A stretch of 38,244 nucleotides of DNA from Helochares maculicollis. Lineage: Eukaryota; Arthropoda; Insecta; Coleoptera; Hydrophilidae. Where the stretch lies: the NCBI GenBank assembly GCA_033557835.1, contig JAWQRO010000478.1, positions 1 through 38,244 on the forward strand, read 5' to 3'. Under the pieces are notes generated by a model. It did no database searches. It saw only the letters and a list, made by a program, of their open reading frames with translations, and was not told the origin of the DNA. Positions 1 through 9,530 of this stretch are shown piece by piece; the stretch's first letter is position 1, and the number at the start of each line of letters is the position of its first letter. Made by a program: the position numbers and the translations under genes.

Positions 1-369
1 TATATTTATATTTATATTTATATGTGTCATTATGACTTCTGCTAGGAAATTGTTTTCACATTTGTAATAATCGTCTTTCCTATCTATGATTCTACGATCT
101 ATTTTATTTGTAAATCTGCCATTCGGAGTTCTCCTTGTGCTCTTGTAAATATTCTTTCAATCAAAGAACGTATTTTTGGTAGATAGGTTTCTTCTTATGG
201 CAAAAATAATTAACCCATTACCATTTTGATTCAATTTAACATGTTTACAGTTTTCCGATGAATCTGTTAGCGCATTGAATATAAAAATATTTGATTGCAT
301 CATCTGCCTATTTTCAAGCATTAATATTTATGATGCTAAGGTTTTGATAGCACACCCCCTTGTATCATA
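1..369. other. gene-free AT-rich DNA
   Basis: Opens with a short run of TATATT units (about 1-22). I see no coding exon. Positions 368-369 are the TA that would be the target-site duplication of the adjacent mariner relic. Confidence 0.6.
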
Positions 370-1534
370 CTAGGTTGCTCTGTAAATTTTTGGTTCAATA
401 AGAAATGGCGTTACTACTAGCCTATTTTTTGTTATTTTGGTACACTTTTGTCTGAACGTACGTGATGCTTCATTTCAATCTGTAAATTTATTCTTTGTTT
501 ACAGGCCAGTTAGAATCAACGTGTCACAATATTTTTTTACAAAGTTTAATTGTGGAAGGTTTAAAAGCAAAAGAAAGTTATGAACAAATGTCGAAAATAT
601 AGGAGAACTTAATTAGTACAGTAAAAAGATACGTTGCGGAGTTACACATGTATGGTCGTACTAACCTTAAAGACATCCAAACACAGCAACAACACCAGAA
701 ATCATCAAAATATACAGGATATCGTTATGGAAAATCGTCAAGTGACTGAAAAAGATTTAATAGTACTACGCATCTCATTGGGCAGTGTAGGCAATATTTT
801 AACTAAAGCATAGCATTAAGTTTCAGAAAGCTGTGTGCATAATGAAAAAAAAACATATTGAATGGGACTTTCTCAGGAACATTTAGAGCGTTTTCGAAAT
901 TATAAAATGATTTTTTGCTTCGATTCATCACTATGGATGAGACTTGGATCTATCACCATGATCCTGAATCAAAACAAGATGCTAAAGAGTACTGTGAGCC
1001 TGGTTATTCGGTTCCAAAACGAAACGATTTCATGTCCAGAAATCGGCCAAAATTGTGTTAGCATCAGTTTTTTGGGATGCGAAAGGAATTTTGTTTGTGG
1101 ATTACTTGCAAACTGATAAAAAATAAATTCTTGTAGCCTTTAAGAGCAGCCGAAGAAAAAAATTACTCGGTTTACAGAAGAGAAAAATTATTTTTCACCA
1201 GGACAATGCACTGTGTCACAATGGCTAAAATCCATGAATTAAAGTTGGAATTGTTGAAACATCTATCGTATTCACTAGTGACTTCTAGCTGTTTCCAGAT
1301 CTAAAAAATGCATGCGTGAAAAGCGTTCTTCATCAAATGATGAGGTCATACCACATTTTGAAGCTTATTTTATAGCCCTTCCAGATTGTCACTTGAGGGA
1401 TAAAATTCATTTTAAATGTCTCGTTAGAACAAGTAAATTGATATTCAGGGAGACTAAACTGAATAATAAACTGTAGTTTTAAACGATAAAATTGTGTTTT
1501 CTTAGCGAACCGCAAAACTTATTGGACAACCTAG
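370..1534 (+). mobile_element. mariner-family DNA transposon relic, copy 1
   Basis: Seen: imperfect terminal inverted repeats (ctaggttgctctgtaaat at the left; the reverse complement of the right end reads ctaggttgtccaataagt) flanked by TA on both sides (368-369, 1535-1536), as for Tc1/mariner elements. Inside, broken transposase can be read on the plus strand: VEGLKAKESYEQM near 555-590, TMDETWIYHHDPES near 930-970, ASVFWDAKGILFVDYLQT near 1060-1115, FHQDNA near 1195-1210, and SDF then, after a stop, LFPDLKK near 1275-1310. These cover the regions of the catalytic DD34D triad. The frame has many stops and shifts and the element is about 1.16 kb, against about 1.3 kb for an intact mariner. It is a dead copy. 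The open stretch at 862-1116 is a fragment of it, not a gene. Confidence 0.88.
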
Positions 1535-1892
1535 TACAACACTGTATATCTGTAATTCAATTAAAAACAAACATTTGTTAACTTTACTGCTACATAGGAA
1601 ATCTAATGATAACCTCCTATTGTTTCCTTTGCTTGTACATTAGATATAGTCCTCCGCATGCATTATCTTCGTACACCTTTGATTCTTTTACTTTTTAACA
1701 ACTAGGTTCATTTTAAGCGTTCCACTTCAGTTTTGTTTCTTCATAGCTTTTTTTATGTAGGGTGTGCACACATTTAGTTATCAAAATATTTTTCTCTGTT
1801 CCACACTCATTACCTATTATACACGTTTGGTAGCTATCCTATTTCTTCATGATTTCTATTTTACCTTAGTTAAACATAATTTTAAGAAATCT

Positions 1893-1975
1893 AAAGAAAA
1901 CTAGTATCTTTCCGACCCCCGAATTAGTAATAATAATATTCAATGCATTAACCAATATCTTATTCAACGGTATAT
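1893..1975 (+). repeat. diverged direct repeat, left copy
   Basis: About 85 bp that aligns with gaps to 2625-2713. The two share an exact 17-mer (atcttattcaacggtat at 1957-1973 and 2695-2711) and the nearby ttcaatgca. The copies lie about 738 bp apart in the same orientation. The element type is not recognised. Confidence 0.6.
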
Positions 1976-2624
1976 ATTTTCGTTTTATTATTTATTTAAT
2001 TCTAATTTTATTACTTAAACGCTATTTAGTGGCTTTAGATATTTTATTTGTTACTTTTATTATATGTTTACTGTATTTTAAGTTAGTTGAACTATAAATT
2101 CCCTCCTGGTCCATTTGTGTGTTTATTTCTTCCATTATTAACTTCATATTATATTGTGGATTATTGTAGTACGCCTTTTCAACAGTAATTAGGTTTCCTA
2201 GGAAAAGAACATATCCTTTGACTCATTTCCTTTCCGTCAAAAGCAATGTAGTACTTATGCAAACTTCGTAACCATTTGTTTCGTTCTCTTTTTCGCATCG
2301 ACTGTGTCCATTTATATCTTTTAATTTCCTTAGTTTCTTACAATATCGTCCCTTATTTAGGGTTATTATTTTTATAATTTACAGACGTTACCATTTAATT
2401 TTCTCTATTTGCTCATTGTTTATTAACGCCGACTAGCTCGTTCCCCCTTTTCTGCATGATTTATATTTTTGGCTCGTATTTTTACTATATAGATATAATA
2501 AACCATTTTAATAATAATTATATCATTGCAGACTCCTAAGGTATATGAAGAAAATGTGATTTAATTTAAAATTTAACAACTTAAGATTAGTAATTTAGCG
2601 AAGAAACGACAAAATCATATTAAG

Positions 2625-2713
2625 CAAGAAAACAAATAGTCATTCGACACCTGAATTAATGATGACAATTAACTTATTCAATGCAGAAGCAAGCATCTTA
2701 TTCAACGGTATTA
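2625..2713 (+). repeat. diverged direct repeat, right copy
   Basis: Partner of 1893-1975, with the same exact 17-mer. It may be one of two ends of an old inserted element, or a dispersed short repeat. No coding remnant is recognisable in the 650 bp between the copies. Confidence 0.6.
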
Positions 2714-3506
2714 TGTTCTATATTTTGTGTCAGCATTGGTTGCATTATTGTGCGACCAGAGGCGCAGAGAACGCGCGCGGATAAGTAACTTGGTTTATAT
2801 AGTCATACTGTAGCAATTTTGTCAAATACCAATAACTTATTTATATAAAAATGAAACATATAAACTCATAAAATAGATATTAACAAAAATTAAAACTGAC
2901 AATTCCAATTGAGCTAAACTTTATTGAAAGCCGATTATTTTGATATTTTTAAAATGTGCAAAATTCAACCAAACACCATTACTAAAAGTAGTCATGTATT
3001 TGTAAAATTTACGTCTGTTTGACTAAATTATCTCAGAAGTTGATTCAGATATTAATTTCCGTGAGACAAACTTGCTATGGTTTAAATGGAAAAAGGAGTA
3101 TTTAACTGGTAAATAAATAAGTAAAAATATGATTGCGCAATATATCTTTGCTTATTTATTCAAAAACATAGGCCACCAATTTAAAGCTTAATCCCATTTT
3201 TATTTTTACTCCCAAAAACGGACTTAATATGAAAATTAGACAAACAACTTCAAAGTAACAAAATATTTGTTTATAAAAATGTAAATTCTATACATTGTAC
3301 ATCTATAACAATACATAATTTTCAGAATAAAATTAACATACTTCATTATTTACAACCCTTCATAATTAATATTGCCCCTGTGGATAATAAATTCTGTTTA
3401 TTAAAATAAGTACAATCTATGAAATGGTATTTGTGCTGTAATTTCTTTTCCACATCACACCTTACAATATTAGACATTATGTCTTGCAAGTGTTTTTAAA
3501 AATGCA

Positions 3507-4817
3507 TTAGCTTGGAGGCAATAAATGTTTGATACACATGCTCCAAACTATAGACCTATCCGTTTCTATAGTCACTACATTCTCATCAGCAAACGTATTC
3601 GAACTGCTGACGAGATGTCCAAATTCCAGAGTTGAGTTATCTGAAAATAGAACTTGTACAATGGTTTGCAAAAAATTAATTTTATATTTCCTATTTAGCG
3701 TTCTAAATACGTACTCAAATTCCATTTCAACCCAGTAGTTGTACAAATGCAAGGATGTCCAACTGGCAGCAATGAACACCAATTACTATTTTTTCGGAAG
3801 GGTTCAGGAATAGAAATCTCATGCTTGCCTTTCCCTAAAACCCAAGTAAGCGAATTGCCTGCAAGTTCTAAAACTTTCATATTTGGAATTATTCTGTTCA
3901 CTTTAAATAAACTGTTGATGTTCGACAGAATATGATCTAATCTTCCATGTGTGTCAACAACAACGATAACGGTTCCCATCTGAAAAAAAGCATAAATAAT
4001 GTAAATTCGGCATTAAAAAATAAACAGGATATTACACGTAAGTTTCTTTCTTGTATAAGCTTGGCTAGTTCCATTAACGATTTTGTAAAGTCAGTTTCAT
4101 TTTGGTCCATGGTTCTAACAACTTTGGTGCTCTTTGAATTTTCAAAAAATGCTAATGTTTCTTTGGATATAGAATCCATGTCTCCCGTGATTAAATCTAT
4201 TTCTGCAGCGTTTTTAATTTTATTTGCATCTACCCATTGCAAAAATCGATCTGTTCCCCCATCGACTGTAACTCTAACTACCGCTAAAAATGAATATTGT
4301 TAAATAAGATAGCCTATATATACCATGTTTATTATTGAATTCAAGTGTTTAACATTCGGAAGTGCAAGGTACAAATCTGTGTTTAAAAATGATTGGATGG
4401 TTTGAAGTGAATTTTCGGGTTGAGGACTGCTTTTAAAATATACTCAAAAATTTAAAGATATGTTTCAAGATTATCTTAAAATTATACAAGTATAAGTTAA
4501 CGTTATAGTTAATTAGTTCAAGTTAACCAGACGGTTATATATTATAGACATAATCCTTGTTAATTAAAAGCTGCCAAGTTTTAAGCATAAGGAAAGACTT
4601 ACGATTACAGAATGATATATATGAAGGCAATGGAGGTGTAAAATATTTAAATTTTGATAATTAACAAACCATCATTCCATATTTCCAAAAACAAACAATC
4701 ATCAAATGGAAATCTAAGTGGCCTGTTTAAAATTAACATTCCATAAGGACAGCCCTTTCGACCTGGCAGAAAAAAATTCCAAGGGCTCCATACAGTTGAT
4801 GTATTTGAACACTGCAT
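3507..4817 (-). CDS. TPK1: thiamine pyrophosphokinase
   Basis: Transfers pyrophosphate from ATP to thiamine, giving the cofactor thiamine diphosphate; a cytosolic homodimer in animals. Exons (minus): 4817-4670, 4283-4036, 3979-3715, 3640-3507. All junctions are GT-AG and in phase, giving 264 aa, near the family length (human about 243). Motifs seen: MLILNRPL near the N-terminus, VDGGTDR, TGDMDS, DQNETDFTKSL (acidic metal and pyrophosphate site), GRLDH, TTTGLKWNL in the C-terminal thiamine-binding domain, SSSNTF and VVTIETD. The start at 4817 (MQCSNTSTVWSPW) was chosen by similarity; the frame stays open to another Met at 4886, which would add 23 residues. It diverges from HDHD2, so the interval 4818-5943 holds both promoters. 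Intron 1 uses the less usual donor GTTTGT. Confidence 0.93.
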
Positions 4818-4886
4818 AATTAAATACTTGTTAATTTTCTTACAGAGCTGCTTATAACCTACAAGCTGTGATAAGTTCTGACACAT

Positions 4887-5943
4887 TCTGGATTCAAATT
4901 GAACGACTTAAGCGTGTTACTTTTAAATTAACCGCTGTATTTTAACCAATAAAATTTCGTTTTACTGGTAACACTATAAATTCGTCAATACATTCCCACT
5001 ATCCAGTAAGAGTAGTAAAAGATTCTTGTAGTTATCAAGTTGCTTCGAGTTTTATCACAAATTTTCTACATATTACAAATTAATAGACAAAATTTAAAAC
5101 AAAGTAGCCTAACAACAAATACATGAGTGAGTTTTAACTAGGTTCCTTAGATATATTTGCTGCGTCCACTTATCATCATTATAATTATATTTTTTATATA
5201 TAAAGTTGAAAGTACAGGAAGTATTAAACTATAAACTGCCTTCCACGCAGTTAAATTGGGTTCGATTCCCGTCCGAAAAAAAAATCTGAATGATTGGCAC
5301 TTACTGGCACCTCGTTAGCGTGCATCCTATCTATACCCGCCAACCCACATTTACACAATGTGACGATTTAAGTGTAAAAAGTTTTATTAATAATATCTTG
5401 CAGATGAGGAAACTTTGTACATCCAAACCTGCAGTGAAGCAGCGTAAATAAGCAACATCAATGAATCGATGTGTTTTAAGAGTGGAAAATATAGATTTCA
5501 GAAATTTGCATTGTTTATATTTTGATATACGAAAAAATTCATCCATCAAAATATATTTTCGATTGTTTCGAGTTGCCAGAAGGAAATGAATAAGCTGAAA
5601 ATATTTAACGATAGACAATCAAAAATATTATAAGTATATTTGTACTTCATATCGAATTAATTTTTGATGTTCTATAAGAGCAATTCGTAATACTGGCAGT
5701 GATGGAATTTTATCACAGTTTTAATATGCTACCAGAAGACATATTAAATTAAAATTGCAATGATTTATTATTTATAATATTAGAACAATTAATAAAAAAA
5801 AATAAGTTCAATGTGTAAGGCAACATAGTAAATTCCATGCAAATAAGATGCAACCAGATGCAACCGTCAAATGTGCAACCTAACCTCCAAACTATTTAAT
5901 TGCTATTATATTCAAAATATCTAAATTTTAATCTTTATTTATT
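4887..5943. other. intergenic between divergent TPK1 and HDHD2
   Basis: Presumed promoter interval for both flanking genes. The only recognisable content is the tRNA-Gly 3' half at 5235-5275. An open minus-strand stretch (5331-5618) has no coding character that I recognise. Confidence 0.55.
5235..5275 (+). repeat. 3' half of tRNA-Gly(TCC): tRNA pseudogene or tRNA-derived repeat
   Basis: Seen: a perfect 5-bp anticodon stem (actgc 5235-5239 with gcagt 5247-5251) around a 7-nt loop cttccac whose central triplet TCC reads as a glycine anticodon; a 5-nt variable loop; then GGGTTCGATTCCCG, with an exact pol III B box (GGTTCGATTCC, 5259-5269), and CCGA, followed by an A run. This is the order of a eukaryotic tRNA-Gly(TCC) 3' half. 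The D arm, the 5' acceptor strand and the A box are absent or too decayed to see, so it cannot fold as a full tRNA. Confidence 0.72.
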
Positions 5944-8763
5944 ATGTTAAGAGCAGTTTTGATTGACCTAAGTGGAACTTTACACATAGAAAATGAAGTT
6001 ATTCCAGGTGCAGTAGAAGCTTTGAATCGGTATGTTTACACTTTAAACATTTTAACATTAATAAACAATCTCTTTATTCCTTAAAAATATATACCATTTA
6101 TAGCATTAAAAAAATAGATATAGATTCCTTGAAATGTACAGTCTGTTGTAGTACTTTTATTACATACGCCATACATACATACATTTTACATTCCCTTAAA
6201 TTGTTTACCAAAAAGGGTGCGTGTTTTTAAAAGTAATTATACTGTATGTATAGTCAGTTTCGTTAAATTAAACACATTTTTCTCTCAACTTTTACACTAT
6301 ATTAAAGAGAAATCTATGAAAACCTAAACTTTCTCAAAATCATCAATTCGGAAATCTAAAAATCACTTCATGTGGTAGTGAAAATACCATCCGATTTATA
6401 TACTGGATTTTTTACAAACTGGAGCCTTACATGCCCGTCAAAACTTTCATTAACATGATTATTCTAGTAACCTAAGCTTACTTATATATTTTCTGTCTTA
6501 CTGGATATATATTTTGAAATGACTTCTTCTGAAAATTCTCATTGTACCTGTATGCAATTTAAATCATTAGTCCTCTGTTTGAATAAAAATATCAATAATA
6601 TACTACACTATATAATATTAACCAGAAGATAATCTTGATTAAGATTAATTCATAGAAATTTAAACTCCTTTGATGAATAACACCTGAAAAGGTTGATCAT
6701 GAAAATTATTGCTGAAAATTTTTAAAGACCAGCCAAGTCATGAAAATAATTTTGATATTTTATGAAACAATACAATTTTGAGCAAATTCTCAGACCAAAT
6801 CATAAAAAGAAACCTATACAGTGTCCTAAACATTAATCATAATAGATAATATTAATATATTTTTATAGGCCTTGATTAACACCCTGGTTAAATAACGTGT
6901 TTTTTTTTCAAATACATGTAGAATTATAGGTGAAAAATAATGAAACTAAATGCTGAAGATATTTTAAAAAAGTACAATTTAAAATTTGATTAGCAAGTAT
7001 ACAATAGAGAAAAACGTGAAACTAAGGGTTAATGCGGCACAATAAGAAATTGAAGTTAGAAGCTTAATACAGTGAAACTGAAGTTTATCTGAAGAAAAGA
7101 GAAATTGAAAGCCTGGAAAGTTAGAGAAATATTCTCATATTTAGCTTTTCATTAAATGCTTTATGCTAGGTTGTTGTCAATAAATTTGGGTTCGAAAAGA
7201 AAGGGTGTTGCTATTAGCCACTGTCAATTTATTCTTTGTTTCTTTAGTATCGATGTGATGCAGTATTTTTATACAAAGAAAAGTATCGTGCAGTGATAGA
7301 ATTTTTATTTTTGGGCGGCTTAGCAGCAAGGGAAATTTATGAACAAATATTGAAAGTGTGTAAGGACTCTTCGCCTTCAATTAGCACACAAGAAATGTGG
7401 ATTGTTATACAAACCTTGAAGACAATCCACATCAAGGATGTCCAAAAACAGTAACAATACAACAATTTGTAAAAAAAATACAGGATATCATATTATATTT
7501 ATTGTTTGTGGAGTACTTGAAAACTGGTAAAACACTAAATGTAACCTTTTACACCAGCTAAGTTGGATTTGTTGGAGCATTCACTGTATTCAATAGCGAC
7601 TTTCATCCATTTCCAGACCTAAAAAACATTCATGCATGGAAAGCATTTTTCATCAATTGATGAGAACATAACAGATGTGGATGTGTATTTTGCAGCCCTT
7701 CCCTATTCTCATTTCAGATAATTTATAAATTAGAAATTCGTTAGAACGAGTGTATTGATGTTAGGGGAGATTATACTGCATAATAAAGTGTATTGCAAAC
7801 CATAAAGTTGTGTTTGTCTCATCGAATTGTTAAAATTATTGGACAACCTAGTAGAAAGTATTGATATATAAATTTAAATTACTAATAACATTAGTGTTGA
7901 AAAAATATTGTTATTTTTAGGCTACGGAAATCAAATTTAGTTATTAAATTTGTTAGTAACACATCTAAAGAAAGTAAACAACGTCTTCATAATAGACTGC
8001 TAAAACTGGGATTTCAACTAGAACCTCATGAAATATTTACTTCATTGAGCGCAACAAAATCTCTAATTGTGGAACGAAATTTAAAACCGTTACTTTTAAT
8101 ATCTCCAGAAGCAATAGAAGAATTTAAAGATTGCGCATTGAAAGAAAATGAGAAACCGAATGCTGTTGTTGTTGGTCTTGCACCAACAGAATTTCATTAT
8201 GATAAAATGACCGAAGCGTTTAGGTAAGTAAAATAAATCTGCTTAAAATTTGTCGCATTTCATTAGCTTAACTATTTCTGATATATTTGAATAACTGTTT
8301 AATTGTTTGGTTGATTTTTATTCACAGATGTTTAATAAATGGAGGACAACTAATAGCTTCACATGTAGCAAAATATTTAATGACAAAAGATGGTTTGGCT
8401 CTCGGACCAGGATGTTTCGTGAAAGGATTAGAATATTCAGCACAATGTAAAGCTGAAGTGGTTGGTAAACCGACTGAGACCTTCTTTAAAGCTGCGTTAG
8501 GTGATATTGCTACAAAAAAAGCCGTAATGATAGGGGATGTAAGTTGTGTCTTTGTTGATTTGCTAGATTTTTTTAATTATAATTTATAGGATGTTCAAGA
8601 TGATGTAAAAGGAGCAATGTCTGCAGGCTTACAAGGATTCCTGGTTAAAACAGGAAAATATCGGGATGGGGACGAAAATAAAATCAACCCCGCTCCGACT
8701 TGTGTATTTAAAAGTTTTGTGGAGGCAGTAGATAAGCTTTTGGAAATTGTCAAACCTAAGTAA
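5944..8763 (+). CDS. HDHD2: HDHD2-type haloacid dehalogenase phosphatase
   Basis: A HAD-superfamily phosphatase with a C2 cap, closest to animal HDHD2; its physiological substrate is not established. Exons: 5944-6029, 7921-8223, 8328-8538, 8590-8763, all in phase, giving 257 aa (human protein 259). HAD motif I reads DLSGTLH, with the nucleophile Asp followed by Ser where classical phosphatases have a second Asp; this is the usual HDHD2/LHPP form. Motif II is FVSNTSKES, motif III Lys lies in VVGKPTETFF, and motif IV is MIGDDVQDDV with its acidic pair intact across the exon 3/4 join. IFTSL, DGLALGPG and GFLVKTGKYR match the family. Intron 1 is 1.9 kb and holds a mariner relic. A possible AATAAA poly(A) signal is just after the stop, near 8802. 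Confidence 0.95.
6030..7165. other. HDHD2 intron 1, left part
   Basis: AT-rich intron with no exon seen. Short features only: a (CATA)n run near 6167-6183 and the 15-mer tatactgtatgtata at 6238-6252, related to palindromes in the Hen1 introns. Confidence 0.5.
7166..7851 (+). mobile_element. mariner-family relic, copy 2, internally deleted
   Basis: Same family as 370-1534: terminal repeats ctaggttgttgtcaata at the left and attggacaacctag at the right, TA on the right flank (7852-7853), and long parallel similarity (AREIYEQ region near 7325-7350; the stretch around ttgtttgtggagtacttg; the right third). It is 686 bp. Relative to copy 1 the centre is missing, from about atacaggatat to ttgtttgtgg, which removes the first catalytic Asp region. 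It sits in the sense direction in HDHD2 intron 1 and ends about 70 bp before the exon 2 acceptor. Confidence 0.85.
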
Positions 8764-9271
8764 AAATGCTTTATTTGAATAGTTTCAATTAAATAAGTTT
8801 GAAATAAAATGTTTAGTTGGCGTATAAATTCCATATTTAATTTATAGTATTAATAGTAGTGTTTTTATAAAACCATTATAACAATGTGTCATTGAGAATG
8901 TTCATCTATGAAGCACTATCGAGTGATATAATTGATATTTCAATAAATTGTATTTTATCTTAGTAATATTTTACTTGTCATTAGTTTTATAAAATTGTTT
9001 GTAACCATGCCTTATTAGTGACAGTATAGACAAATTAAAATTGCCAGTTATATTTAACATTTCCGTATAAATATCAACCAGATTGAAGCATACTGAAATC
9101 CTAAAATTAAAATATGTGCATATAAAACCTGAACATTTGCAGCACTCTTGTAAATTTGAAGTTGTTGATTGATTGACAGATGGAACAATTATTAGGGCAA
9201 GTGACAAAATATGATTAAAACAGTTATGTAGTAGTGTCACTTTTTCTTATGAAAAATTATTTTTCTGCACA
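8764..9271. other. intergenic, HDHD2 3' flank and Hen1 5' region
   Basis: About 500 bp between the HDHD2 stop and the presumed Hen1 start. It must carry the HDHD2 3' end and probably the Hen1 promoter. No further gene is seen; a minus-strand open stretch here (8971-9240) has no recognisable coding character. Confidence 0.5.
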
Positions 9272-9492
9272 ATGTTTGTGTTTCATACCTTGGCTTATTT
9301 TTTTGGATATGTAAAAAAATTATCTGATCAAGCATGTAAAGGTGAAAGTCAAACCCGGAAGTCTGCATTCTCTGGTCTAAACTTATCTGGATTGGAATTC
9401 ATGCCTGCACACACGTAAGTCAATCAATGAAGGTTCCTTTTTGTTCTAAAACTTAACAAGTTTGTCCTGAAATCAGTTGTGCAAAACATATT

Positions 9493-9530
<38 letters not shown>

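Larger units (their letters stand above)
1537..3506. other. intergenic, no gene seen; repeats and one GC-rich patch
   Basis: No exon-like reading frame. It contains two diverged copies of a repeat of about 85 bp (listed separately) and a short GC-rich patch at 2750-2780 (tgcgaccagaggcgcagaga followed by cgcg repeats) that stands out from the surrounding AT-rich DNA. The right end is the 3' flank of the thiamine pyrophosphokinase gene; the AATAAA complement at about 3397-3402 could be its polyadenylation signal. Confidence 0.5.

Noticed and set aside
862..1116. 84-codon open frame near the left end
   Set aside because: It is a shifted reading of the mariner transposase relic, whose recognisable words are in a different frame.
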